From assembly GCA_027019165.1 (NCBI GenBank), contig JALUXC010000017.1:62001-126000 (forward strand): a DNA stretch of 64,000 nt. Direction: 5' to 3'. Both the position numbers and the translations under genes were made by a program. How positions within the stretch are numbered: the first letter of the stretch is position 1; each line of letters opens with the position of its first letter. The notes under the pieces were generated by a model. It did no database searches. It was not told where the DNA came from and saw nothing but the letters and a program-made list of their open reading frames with translations. The stretch is from Pseudophaeobacter sp. Lineage in GTDB: Bacteria; Pseudomonadota; Alphaproteobacteria; Rhodobacterales; Rhodobacteraceae. Shown one piece after another: positions 44,745 through 53,303 of this stretch.

Positions 44745-45009
44745 GGCCAAGAAAGGTGCGGTCTTCCTTATTGAGGTTCCGAACGCGCCACTGCTCAGGG
44801 TCAACATGACCAAAGTCAAACACTCCCCGCATTTGTCATTTTTCACGCGGCAATCCCTTGCGGCCTTTGTGGGGAAAAGCAAATGGGATCTGATTGAGGT
44901 CGAAGGATACGGTGGAGACCGCCCCCTGTCTCGAAGACCGCGTTACAAGCCAACAAATCCGGCGGACGACGTCAAAAGCGGAGCTCTTGTCGCGATTCTG
45001 AAGAAGTAG
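44745..45009 (+). pseudogene. C-terminal remnant of a SAM-dependent methyltransferase-like gene
   Basis: The frame reads KKGAVFLIEVPNAPLLRVN, then HSPHLSFFTRQSLAAFVGKS and WDLIEVEGYGGDR, the C-terminal pattern of class I (type 12/23) methyltransferases from polysaccharide loci. There is no start codon or Rossmann motif I; the upstream part is replaced by the IS fragment. The stop at 45009 looks native. It probably results from a deletion that joined the IS to the middle of this gene. Confidence 0.55.
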
Positions 45010-45085
45010 GCGGGGCCCATACGTCTGGACGACACTGGAGTGTTTGGGGGCGGGCGGATCTATCGGCCGACCCTTTCTGTGATCA

Positions 45086-46390
45086 CTACCCCGAAAACAC
45101 GAGTGCGAGTCCAGGAAAGGCCACCAACAAGGCCACAAGCAACAGCGAACAGCCGATGAATGGGAAGGCCGACGTGTAGATCGTACGCATGGTGGTGCCC
45201 TGCGGCGCCACGCCTTTCATCACAAACAGCAGCAGCCCGAAAGGCGGCGTCGTAAAGCTGATCTCGAGTGCCAGAAGCATGATCAGCCCGAACCAGATCG
45301 GATCAAATCCCAGAGTCTGTGCCAGTGGAAAGAAGATCGGCACCGTGAGCAGCATCATGGAAATCTGCTCCATGAACATGCCCAAGAGCAGCAGCACCGC
45401 GAACATTACCAGCAGCATCGAGATTGGCGCCAGATCAAAGGAGGTCGCCCAACTCACCAGCCCCCGCGAAGCGCCTGAAAAAGCCATGAGCTGGCTGAAG
45501 GTCGCAGAGCCGAAGACGATGAGATAGGCCATCAGCGTCACACGCAGAGCGCCATGGATCGATTTGCGCATCACCTTCCAGGTCAGGCAGCGAAAGACTG
45601 CGGCGAGGATCAAAACGCCAAGCGCGCCAAAGGCCGCAGCCTCTGATGGGGTGACAAATCCGTTGATCATCAAGACGATAATGACAACCATGACGCCCAC
45701 CATCGGGACCACTTCGCGCATCAGGAGCGAGAGTTTGGCCACAAATGTCATCTCCTCGACCTCATAGGCGGGGGCCGCGTCAGGGTCGATCCGGGTCTGC
45801 AGCCAGATCGTACCGATGTAGAGGCTTGCGAGGATCAGTCCCGGAATGACGCCAGCGATCAGGAGGGCGCCTACATCAATCTGTGCTAATGTTGCCAGCA
45901 GCACCGCCAGTGCCGAGGGCGGGATGATGATGGCGAGCCCGCCGGTACCCAGGATCGGACCGATGCTCATGTGTGGTTTGTAACCCCGGCGGCTCATTTC
46001 CGGCACCATCAGCGAACCCAAAAGCGCGGTTGACCCCATGGAAGAGCCAGAAAGGGTGGAAAAGGCCGTGCCACCTAGGACGGTCACATAGCTGAGGCGT
46101 CCGGGCAAGCGGCCAAGCAGCCTGTCAATTGCATTGAACATGCGCCCGCCCAGCCCAGTGTGAAAGAAAATCTCTCCCATCAACAGGAACAGCGGGATCG
46201 GAACCAGCGCATATTTGGTCAGCGACCCAAGCCCGTTGTTGAGCAGCTGGCCGACGCCGCGGTCCCCGCCCATAAACACCCAGGCTCCGACGATATTGGC
46301 GGCCAGGAAGGCCAATGCGACGGGCATGCCGATGGCCATGAGGGCGACAATTGTGCCCAGCAACAGGGCAAGCGCTTCGTACCATTCCAT
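45086..46390 (-). CDS. dctM: TRAP transporter large permease (DctM)
   Basis: 434 residues, about 12 helices, with the family patterns FLLMGEIFFHTGLGGRMFNA, SGSSMGSTALLGSLMVPEM and GTGGLAIIIPPSALAVLLAT. It is the ion-coupled channel subunit. Its ATG overlaps the dctQ stop by one base. It is last in the minus-strand arm gntR-leuC-leuD-dctP-dctQ-dctM. The 76 bases beyond its stop, up to the methyltransferase remnant, hold nothing I can name. Confidence 0.92.
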   Translation of the reverse strand: MEWYEALALLLGTIVALMAIGMPVALAFLAANIVGAWVFMGGDRGVGQLLNNGLGSLTKYALVPIPLFLLMGEIFFHTGLGGRMFNAIDRLLGRLPGRLSYVTVLGGTAFSTLSGSSMGSTALLGSLMVPEMSRRGYKPHMSIGPILGTGGLAIIIPPSALAVLLATLAQIDVGALLIAGVIPGLILASLYIGTIWLQTRIDPDAAPAYEVEEMTFVAKLSLLMREVVPMVGVMVVIIVLMINGFVTPSEAAAFGALGVLILAAVFRCLTWKVMRKSIHGALRVTLMAYLIVFGSATFSQLMAFSGASRGLVSWATSFDLAPISMLLVMFAVLLLLGMFMEQISMMLLTVPIFFPLAQTLGFDPIWFGLIMLLALEISFTTPPFGLLLFVMKGVAPQGTTMRTIYTSAFPFIGCSLLLVALLVAFPGLALVFSG

Positions 46391-46896
46391 TATTCGTGAA
46401 TTCCTGCTTCGCCGGAGTGCATCAGTTCCGATCCAAAGACGAACCGGGAGAATTCGACCGCCATCAGCCCAAAGCTGATCGGAAAGGCAATGGTGAGCAG
46501 CCAGCGGGGGTAATAATAGGCGCGGGTGTCATAGTCGCCCCGCACGATGTTCTTGAGGAAGAGCTCCACGCCCTTCCACGCCAAAAGAACGCAGACCAGG
46601 ACACATAATAGTGCAACCAATCGGCTCAGGACCCGGCGCGGGCTCTCTGGCAGGGCCGAGGTCACAAGTTCGATATGGACGTGACCGCGCTCGCGCACCA
46701 GCCAGGGCGCGCCCAGCATGGTCATGTACAACAGGCCATATTCGCCAGAGGTAAAAAGCCAGGCAAAGGGCTGAAGGCCAAGGTTGCGCATCAGAACCGA
46801 GGTCACCACTGAGACCATCAGCCAGACAAGTGTCGCCCCCGATATGAGTGCCATTGCGTTCACGAAGGCATCATAAGCTTTTGTGAGTGAGGTCAT
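46390..46896 (-). CDS. dctQ: TRAP transporter small permease (DctQ)
   Basis: 168 residues, four helices, with GEYGLLYMTMLGAPWLVRER followed by GHVHIELV, the DctQ signature. The ATG has GGAG upstream. It pairs with DctM (one-base overlap) and follows dctP by ~72 bases. It bridges the binding protein to the channel subunit. Confidence 0.9.
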   Translation of the reverse strand: MTSLTKAYDAFVNAMALISGATLVWLMVSVVTSVLMRNLGLQPFAWLFTSGEYGLLYMTMLGAPWLVRERGHVHIELVTSALPESPRRVLSRLVALLCVLVCVLLAWKGVELFLKNIVRGDYDTRAYYYPRWLLTIAFPISFGLMAVEFSRFVFGSELMHSGEAGIHE

Positions 46897-46968
46897 AAAA
46901 GGGCTCCGGGAGACGGCAGATTTGCAGGCCCGAAACTCATCGGACCCGCAAAACAGTTTTGGACAGGC

Positions 46969-47982
46969 TTATTTGGCTGCGTCCAGATCGTAGAACAACT
47001 CGATCAGGCGGTCATAGTTGCCGGTGCCTCCGGGCTGCTCGGCCATCAGGCCTTTCATCCGTTCCCAGGTCTTTTCACGCGCCGCCGCCAGGTAGTTTGC
47101 CTTGGCGTCCCCTTCCAAAGAGACGACCTTCATGCCAGCCGACTCCAACGCGGCAAAATCCTCGTCCCGCTTGGTCCGCAGGGCGGCTACGCTGTCTTTT
47201 TCGTGCTGGATGGCGACATCCTGAAGAATGGTCTTGGCCTCATCGCTCAGGCTGTCCCATTTTTCGAGGTTCACGATCACGCCAAGGTCGGTGGAGAAGA
47301 AGCAAGGCTCGATCCGGTAGTTCAGGAACTCGTTCCATTTCAGATCGATCAGGCCGATCTGGGTCCAGCCGGTCGCATCCACCACGCCGCGCTGCAGAGC
47401 GGAATAGACCTCGCCGGTGGGCAGGTCGATTACCTGCGCGCCCAGGTAGTTGGTGAAGAAGGCGTTGTATACATTGTTGCCGCGCAGTTTGAGGCCCTCG
47501 ACCTCAAGATTGCCCGTAGCGTCAAAGGTTGGCTCTTCGCGGGTCCAAAGGTTGTAGCATACGCCGCTGTCGAACCAGCCGAGGTATTTCAGGCCCATCT
47601 TTTCCTGATGGATCTGGTCAATAAGAGCGATGCCGCCGTTTTCACGGGTTTCAACTGCGGTGAGGTTCGAGGCGACCATGGCGTCTTTTTCCGGTAGCGA
47701 ACCGCCGTAGAACGAGCCGGGGGTATAGACCATGTCAACGATCCCGTCGCGCACAGCATCAGGCTGCTGGAACATGCCAATGGCTTCGGGACCACCGCGC
47801 ACATCGATCTGAATGACACCCTTGCCGGCCTCATTCACCTTGTCCACGAAGGACAAAAAGCTCTTGGTGTAGATCAAGGTTTCCGGGAAGGCGTGCACCG
47901 CGGAAATGGTTTCCTCGGCCTGCGCCAGGCTGGCGATCAGGGTCGAGCTGGCGACAAGACCGCCCATAAAAGTCATCTTCAT
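46969..47982 (-). CDS. dctP: TRAP transporter substrate-binding protein (DctP)
   Basis: 337 residues with a signal peptide (1-22, ending LAQAEE). The DctP fold is recognised by GLKLRGNNVYNAFFTNYLGA, with the conserved Arg that binds a substrate carboxylate, and DLPTGEVYSALQRGVVDATG. The substrate is therefore very likely a carboxylate, fitting the aconitase-type and lyase enzymes of the locus. The 72-base gap before dctQ is common, where the abundant binding protein needs more mRNA. Confidence 0.9.
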   Translation of the reverse strand: MKMTFMGGLVASSTLIASLAQAEETISAVHAFPETLIYTKSFLSFVDKVNEAGKGVIQIDVRGGPEAIGMFQQPDAVRDGIVDMVYTPGSFYGGSLPEKDAMVASNLTAVETRENGGIALIDQIHQEKMGLKYLGWFDSGVCYNLWTREEPTFDATGNLEVEGLKLRGNNVYNAFFTNYLGAQVIDLPTGEVYSALQRGVVDATGWTQIGLIDLKWNEFLNYRIEPCFFSTDLGVIVNLEKWDSLSDEAKTILQDVAIQHEKDSVAALRTKRDEDFAALESAGMKVVSLEGDAKANYLAAAREKTWERMKGLMAEQPGGTGNYDRLIELFYDLDAAK

Positions 47983-48051
47983 AGTCTTCCTCCTGTTGTC
48001 GGACAGACTGTGTCTGTCTCAATGCGTTGGATCTGGGGTTGAACCCGGTTT

Positions 48052-48690
48052 TTATTGCGCCCTTGTTCCAGGCGGTTCTTGGTCTTGCGCGGTAGGCCAG
48101 GCCCATCGCGATGTCTTTAGTCTTTGATCTCGAAAGCTGTGGATCTGATCGCGATGTGCGAGGGTCAGATCGATATCGTCCCAGCCGTTGATCAGCTTTG
48201 TTTGCCACCCGTCATCCAGTTCAAAGGCAAAGCTATGATCTCCGATGCGCAACTCCTTTGCGTCGATGTCGATCCGCGCGGCACCAGATTGATCGCCAAG
48301 ATGCATCATGAGTTGCTTCACCTGCCGTTCGCTCAGACGTGCGGGCAGTAGGCCGTTGTTCACAGCATTGCTGGCAAAAATATCGCCGAAACTGGGCGCA
48401 ATCACAGTCGTGATCCCGGCGTCGACCAGAGCGTAGACCGCCGCCTCCCGAGAGGAGCCGCTTCCAAAATTGCGCCCGGCTACAAGAATCGTTGCGTCGT
48501 CGTGACGGTTTAGCGGGAAGTCGGGAACTTCTGCGCCGTCGGCATCATGGCGCAGATCGTGCAAAAGAAACTTGCCGTAGCCCTCGCTCCGTGGCGCAGA
48601 CATGAAGCGAGCCGGAATCAACTGGTCAGTGTCAATATTGTCGTGTGGCAGGGTAATCGCCCGACCTGCATGCGTGCGCCATCCTGCCAT
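48052..48690 (-). CDS. LeuD-type small subunit of an aconitase-family hydratase
   Basis: 212 residues from ATG 48690, overlapping the large-subunit stop as TGATG. The swivelling-domain motifs are ITLPHDNIDTDQLIPARFM and VAGRNFGSGSSREAAVYAL. Housekeeping LeuD usually reads GPNFGCGSSREHAPWAL; here the HAPW stretch is AAVY. That suggests a different substrate from 3-isopropylmalate. It forms a heterodimer with the LeuC-type protein and works on a small unsaturated or hydroxy diacid. Confidence 0.85.
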   Translation of the reverse strand: MAGWRTHAGRAITLPHDNIDTDQLIPARFMSAPRSEGYGKFLLHDLRHDADGAEVPDFPLNRHDDATILVAGRNFGSGSSREAAVYALVDAGITTVIAPSFGDIFASNAVNNGLLPARLSERQVKQLMMHLGDQSGAARIDIDAKELRIGDHSFAFELDDGWQTKLINGWDDIDLTLAHRDQIHSFRDQRLKTSRWAWPTAQDQEPPGTRAQ

Positions 48691-50096
48691 CAAGCCGCCC
48701 TTCCATGCAGCAAGGGGCGGACATCCGTGATGGTTCCGGTGACGGCTGCCGCAGCCACCATGGCGGGCGACATCAGATGGGTGCGTGCGCCTGGGCCTTG
48801 ACGGCCACGGAAATTGCGGTTGGTCGAAGAGGCGCAGCGCTTGCCGGGCGCCACAAGATCTCCGTTCATGCCGACGCACATGGAGCAGCCGGAGGCGACC
48901 CAGTCGAGGCCCGCTTCGGTAAAAATGCGATCCAGACCTTCCTGTTCCGCCTGCGCTTTGACCTGCGCCGATCCGGGCGAGACCATCCCCGGCACTTTGG
49001 CCCTCCGCCCCGCCAAAACGGCGGCGGCGGCGCGCAGGTCCTCGATGCGCCCATTGGTGCAGGAGCCGAGAAACACCTGATCGACTGCAATACCCTCGAG
49101 CGCCCGCCCCGAAGGCAGGTCCATGTAGTCTAGTGCGGCCCGTGCTGCATCCGCCTTGCCGGGATCAAGTGTGGCCGGGTCGGGTATGGTTTCGGTCACA
49201 GGCAGCGCCTGTTCAGGACTGGTGCCCCAGGTCACAGTGGGGGCGATATCATCGCCGTGCAGGGTCACTTCCAGATCAAATTCGGCACCGTCATCCGAGG
49301 GCAGATTGGCCCAATCCTCCAAACCCGCGTCCCAGTCTGCCCCCTTGGGGGCATAGGGGCGATCTTTCAGATAGGCGAAGGTCACCTCGTCCGGTGCCAC
49401 CATGCCCAGTCGCGCGCCGCCCTCGATCGACAGGTTGCACAGCGTCATGCGCCCTTCCATGCTCAGATCCCGCACCGCGCTGCCCGCGTATTCGATGGCG
49501 CAGCCCTGGGCGCCGCCAGTTCCGAGCCGGGCAATCCAGTTGAGCGCAATATCCTTGGCGCTGACACCGGGGCCAAGGCTGCCGTCAACGGTGATGCGCA
49601 TGGACTTCGGCTTTTTCTGCCAGATCGTCTGCGTGGCCAGAACATGGGCGACCTCAGTGGCACCGATGCCAAAGGCCAGCGCGCCAAAGGCTCCGTGGGT
49701 CGAGGTGTGGCTGTCGCCGCAGTTGATGAGCAAACCGGGCAGGGTTAGGCCTTGTTCTGGTCCGACCACATGTACGATGCCCTGTCCGGGATCCATGAGA
49801 TCGAACAGCTGCAGACGGTGCTGCTTGGCATTGTTTCGCAATGTGTCGATCATGCGCGACACCTGAGGATCCGCGATCCGCTCACGTTGGCGTGTCGGCG
49901 CGTAATGGTCCACCACGGCAAAGGTCAGATCCGGCGCCGCAACATCGGCCCCGCGCGCGGCCAGTTTGCCGAAGGCATGATGCGACCCTTCATGGACAAG
50001 GTGGCGATCCACCCACAAGAGTGACGTGCCATCCTCGCGTTTGAGGATCTCATGCGCCGACCAGAGTTTGTCCAGAAGGGTGCGTGGCTGTGTCAC
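48690..50096 (-). CDS. LeuC-type large subunit of an aconitase-family hydratase
   Basis: 468 residues from GTG 50096, with GGAGGAGG upstream and a GTGA overlap with the gntR stop. The 4Fe-4S ligands are in the expected places: FLGSCTNGRIEDLRAAA and ASGCSMCVGMNGDLVAPG; active-site residues are in LLINCGDSHTSTHGAFGALA. It may act as isopropylmalate dehydratase, but location in a catabolic locus with a TRAP transporter and an isocitrate-lyase-family enzyme suggests hydration of a maleate, citraconate or dimethylmaleate-like acid. I give no symbol for that reason. Confidence 0.87.
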   Translation of the reverse strand: MTQPRTLLDKLWSAHEILKREDGTSLLWVDRHLVHEGSHHAFGKLAARGADVAAPDLTFAVVDHYAPTRQRERIADPQVSRMIDTLRNNAKQHRLQLFDLMDPGQGIVHVVGPEQGLTLPGLLINCGDSHTSTHGAFGALAFGIGATEVAHVLATQTIWQKKPKSMRITVDGSLGPGVSAKDIALNWIARLGTGGAQGCAIEYAGSAVRDLSMEGRMTLCNLSIEGGARLGMVAPDEVTFAYLKDRPYAPKGADWDAGLEDWANLPSDDGAEFDLEVTLHGDDIAPTVTWGTSPEQALPVTETIPDPATLDPGKADAARAALDYMDLPSGRALEGIAVDQVFLGSCTNGRIEDLRAAAAVLAGRRAKVPGMVSPGSAQVKAQAEQEGLDRIFTEAGLDWVASGCSMCVGMNGDLVAPGKRCASSTNRNFRGRQGPGARTHLMSPAMVAAAAVTGTITDVRPLLHGRAA

Positions 50097-50896
50097 TGCG
50101 CCTCCTCCTCGGTCTTGCCGATGGCAGGCTCCCAATGGCGCGCGGCTCCGTTTCCGACGCGGGTCAGTGGCATTTCCAGACGGAACATGTCGGGGCGGTA
50201 AAGGCCCGCAAGATATTCAACGCCGTTGCCCTCCACATCACGAACCACGCGGCGCAGCGACAGAAGTGCAGAGCCAACTGCGACCTCCAGCGCTTCGGCC
50301 ACATCCGGCCCGGCCAGAGTGGCGGTCACGGATTGGTGGGCTTCCTGGATCTGGACACCACTGCGTTCCAGCAGTTTGAAGAGTGGGGTCGTGGCCAGAT
50401 CGTTCTCCGAGTAATTCCGGGCAATCTCGGCCGGGACATAGGTGGTCAGATGCGAGAACGGCGTATCACCCGCAAGGCGTACCCGGGTTGCGATCTGGAC
50501 CTGCTCGCTTGCGTCGATACGCATGGCGGTGGCGACAAATTCCGGCGCGGTGCCGTATGAAAAGGACAGCAACCGCGCCGTGGTGGTCTGGCCCATTTCC
50601 ACCAGTTGCGGCATCAGCGTGGTCATATCCATCGCCATCGGCTGGCTGCCCGCCGCACCAGCGCGCACGCGGGTGCCGCTGCCCGCGCGGCGTTCGACCA
50701 ACCCCGCAGACGTCAGCGAATCCAGCGCCCGGCGAATGGTCACGCGGGAGACTTCGAACAACTCGGCCAGTTTCTGCTCCGAAGGCAGGTTCTCCCCTTC
50801 GGCCAGGCGCCCATCAGCAATCTGGTCTCGCAGGGACAGGTAGACGCGGCGCGCCTTTGCACCTTCGGGCAGGGTGATTTTTTCCGGCTTGTTCAC
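50093..50896 (-). CDS. GntR-family regulator, HutC/UTRA subfamily
   Basis: 267 residues from GTG 50896 (AAAGGA upstream). Winged HTH: GENLPSEQKLAELFEVSRVT and IRRALDSLTSAGLVERRAGS. The C-terminal UTRA ligand-binding domain (~95-250) begins LLSFSYGTAPEFVATAMRI and ends in LAGLYRPDMFRLEM. It is the first gene of the minus arm and faces the plus arm across 148 bases. Two CTGTATTA sites there are its likely operators; such regulators are normally released by a pathway intermediate. Confidence 0.9.
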   Translation of the reverse strand: MNKPEKITLPEGAKARRVYLSLRDQIADGRLAEGENLPSEQKLAELFEVSRVTIRRALDSLTSAGLVERRAGSGTRVRAGAAGSQPMAMDMTTLMPQLVEMGQTTTARLLSFSYGTAPEFVATAMRIDASEQVQIATRVRLAGDTPFSHLTTYVPAEIARNYSENDLATTPLFKLLERSGVQIQEAHQSVTATLAGPDVAEALEVAVGSALLSLRRVVRDVEGNGVEYLAGLYRPDMFRLEMPLTRVGNGAARHWEPAIGKTEEEAQ

Positions 50897-50980
50897 CAGG
50901 GAGTCCTTTCAGAAGTCGAGGGCGATGGTACAGGCGGTTTTGGGAAAATCAAGCGTGCAGTGCAGTTCGTAATGCAAATT

Positions 50981-51014
50981 CTGTATTAACAAACGTGGTC
51001 AACCTGTATTACAG
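50981..51014. promoter_or_regulatory. Paired GntR/HutC operator candidates
   Basis: CTGTATTACAG at 51004-51014 is a perfect 5+1+5 palindrome; CTGTATTAACA at 50981-50991 matches it over the first eight bases. Spacing is 23 bases, about two helical turns, so both face the same side. They lie between the divergent gntR and tautomerase genes, 31-64 bases upstream of the plus-arm start. TGTA-N-TACA symmetry is typical of HutC-type regulators. Confidence 0.6.
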
Positions 51015-51044
51015 ATAGTACAAATTATTCCTGCGGAGGGATCC

Positions 51045-51612
51045 ATGCCCATTGTCGAACTGCATGTCTTGGAGGGCTATGACGCCGATGAAAAACGGCG
51101 TCTGGGCGAGGCTTTGACAGATGCGGTGCGCCTGGTGGTGCCCGCTGATCCCGAGGCCGTCACGGTGATGATTCGCGAAATGGCGCGCGAGGACTACATG
51201 CGTGGTCGCACATCGCGCGCGGGGGCTTTGGTTCTGCCGGATCCGCGCGCGGTCGTGCGGAGCTATCTTCAGGCGATGGAGCAGCGCGATCTGGAAGCTG
51301 CCCCGCGCGCTTCTGGCCGAGGGCTTCACCATGCAGTTTCCGGGCGCCCCGGAAATGACCACTCTGGAAGAGCTGATCGCTTGGTCGCGCCCGCGCTACA
51401 CCTTCGTCAGCAAGACCTACGAGCGGTTCGATGCCATGCAGTCCGAAGGGGCGGCGGCCATCGTCTATTGCTTTGGGACATTGTCCGGGGAATGGCTGGA
51501 TGGGTCGGAGTTTTCCGGCATCCGCTTTATCGACCGGTTTGAGCTCGAAGATGGAAAAATCACACGACAGGATGTCTGGAACGACATGGCAGAGGTAAAG
51601 GCACAAGCATGA
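51045..51612 (+). pseudogene. Tautomerase/SnoaL-like fusion with an apparent frameshift
   Basis: ATG 51045 has GGAGG upstream. Residues 1-~60 are a 4-oxalocrotonate tautomerase-like domain with catalytic Pro2 (MPIVELHVLEGYDADEKRRL). From ~68 a SnoaL/NTF2-like domain begins (DPRAVVRSYLQAMEQRDLEAA), but at 51299-51304 a CCCC run shifts the frame. Removing one C restores ARALLAEGFTMQFPGAPEMT and the rest of the domain, ending at 51612 with a normal ATGA overlap to hyuB. The restored product is ~188 residues. The intact downstream frame and coupling argue for either a sequencing error or a very recent mutation. Confidence 0.7.
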
Positions 51613-53303
51613 GTGAAATCGATCCCATCACACTTTCGGTGCTGGCCGGACGCATGGAGCAGATCGCCGATGAAATGGATGCGACTCTGTTTCGGGCGGC
51701 TTTCAATCCGATCATCGCCGAGGCGCATGACGCCAGCCACGGATTGTATCACGCGACCACGGGCGACACTCTGGTGCAGGGCAAGTCGGGCCTGCCGATC
51801 TTCGTTGGTGTGATGTCCTTTGCGGTGAAGGCGGTGATCGAAAAGGCCGCCGCTGATGGGGATCTGCAGGATGGCGACATCTACATCTTCAATGATGCCC
51901 ATATCGGCGGTACGCACCTGAGCGATATGCGCCTTGTGCGCCCCTATTTCCGCGATGGGGAGCTGTTCTGCTATCTGGCCTCCGTCGGCCACTGGCACGA
52001 CGTGGGCGGTGCGGTGCCCGGTAACTATAATCCCGCGGCGACCGAGGTGTTCCAGGAGGCCTTTGTGCTGCCTCCGGTACGTCTGGCGCGCGCGGGTGAG
52101 GTCAATCAGGACATTATAGACATCCTGTTGCGCAACACGCGCCTGCCGCAATCGGCTATGGGCGACCTCAACGGCCAGCTGGGCGCGCTGGATCTGGGCG
52201 TCAGGCGCATGGATGAGCTGCTGGATGAATATGGCGCGGGCACGGTGCGCGCCGGGCTTGATGCGCTGGGCCACCGGGCCGAGGCGCTGATGCGATCAGA
52301 GCTGGATGCGCTGCCCGATGGGCGCTGGGAGGCTGAGGATTTCCTCGACAACGACGGGATCACTGATGAACCGCTGCCGATCCGTGTGGCGCTTGAGATC
52401 AAGGGCGACCGCATGACGCTCGATTTTGCAGGCTCCGCCCCGCAATGCGCAGGCCCGGTGAACATCGCCCTGCCGACCACCGTGGCGACGGCCTATGTGG
52501 CGATCAAGCATATCTTCCCCAGCTTGCCGGCCAACGCAGGCGTCATGCGCCCGATCGAGGTGAAGGTGCCTGAAGGATCCCTGTTGTCGGCAGAGTTCCC
52601 GGCGCCCACAGGCGGCTACACAGAGACCATACTGCGCATGATTGACGTGATGTTCTCGGCCTTTGCCAAGGTTGCGCCGGACCGGGTTGTCGCCAATGCC
52701 TATGGCACCATCAACGCGCTGTCGATTGCGGGCAAGCGCAAGAACGGCCAGCCTTGGGTCATGTTCAGCTTCTATGGCGGCGGCCATGGAGGTTCGCCCG
52801 AAAGTGACGGTCTGAACCATGGCAACGCGCCAATTTCCACCGCGACGATCCCGCCGATGGAGATTCTTGAGGCGGCATACCCGGTGATGTTCCGAACATG
52901 GGCGCTGCGCCCCGACAGCGCCGGCGCGGGGGCGCATCGTGGCGGCATGGGGGCAGTTTACGAGATCGAAGTGCTTGAGGAAAACGGCGCCGAAGCCTTC
53001 CTGTTTGGTGAACGCGGCCGTTTTGCGCCCAAGGGCATTGCCGAAGGGCAGGATGGCGCGCTCAACGTCTTTACCTATGAGCAGGATGACGGATGGAAGA
53101 CACCGCCGCTGGCCTCGAAAATGCGCGGAATCAAGCTGCGCCAGGGGCAGGCGGTGCGGCTGGAAACACCGGGCGGCGGCGGTTACGGCAATGCCGCGGA
53201 CCGCTCTGCAGAAGATGTCGCCCGCGACGTGGCGCGCGGCTTTGTAAGCGAAGCGCGTGCAGATGCGCTTTATGGACCCAAATGGCGGGAGGTCACGGCA
53301 TGA
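51609..53303 (+). CDS. Hydantoinase B/oxoprolinase-family subunit
   Basis: 564 residues, ATGA-coupled to the previous gene. HyuB hallmarks: ITLSVLAGRMEQIADEMDAT, FNDAHIGGTHLSDMRLVRPY with VGHWHDVGG, and LDFAGSAPQCAGPVNIALPT, with the glycine-rich TPGGGGYG near the C-terminus. With HyuA it forms ATP-dependent cyclic amide hydrolases (5-oxoproline, N-methylhydantoin and similar) or acetone-carboxylase-type complexes. No third (AcxC-type) subunit is present, favouring cyclic amide or imide hydrolysis. Confidence 0.9.
   Translation: MSEIDPITLSVLAGRMEQIADEMDATLFRAAFNPIIAEAHDASHGLYHATTGDTLVQGKSGLPIFVGVMSFAVKAVIEKAAADGDLQDGDIYIFNDAHIGGTHLSDMRLVRPYFRDGELFCYLASVGHWHDVGGAVPGNYNPAATEVFQEAFVLPPVRLARAGEVNQDIIDILLRNTRLPQSAMGDLNGQLGALDLGVRRMDELLDEYGAGTVRAGLDALGHRAEALMRSELDALPDGRWEAEDFLDNDGITDEPLPIRVALEIKGDRMTLDFAGSAPQCAGPVNIALPTTVATAYVAIKHIFPSLPANAGVMRPIEVKVPEGSLLSAEFPAPTGGYTETILRMIDVMFSAFAKVAPDRVVANAYGTINALSIAGKRKNGQPWVMFSFYGGGHGGSPESDGLNHGNAPISTATIPPMEILEAAYPVMFRTWALRPDSAGAGAHRGGMGAVYEIEVLEENGAEAFLFGERGRFAPKGIAEGQDGALNVFTYEQDDGWKTPPLASKMRGIKLRQGQAVRLETPGGGGYGNAADRSAEDVARDVARGFVSEARADALYGPKWREVTA

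Noticed and set aside
44651-45009. A complete insertion sequence
   Set aside because: Only the leader and about nine codons of OrfA are present; no OrfB and no right inverted repeat were found within the window.
48052-50096. Naming the pair leuC and leuD
   Set aside because: Family membership is clear, but the catabolic context and altered small-subunit motif make 3-isopropylmalate an unsafe substrate call.
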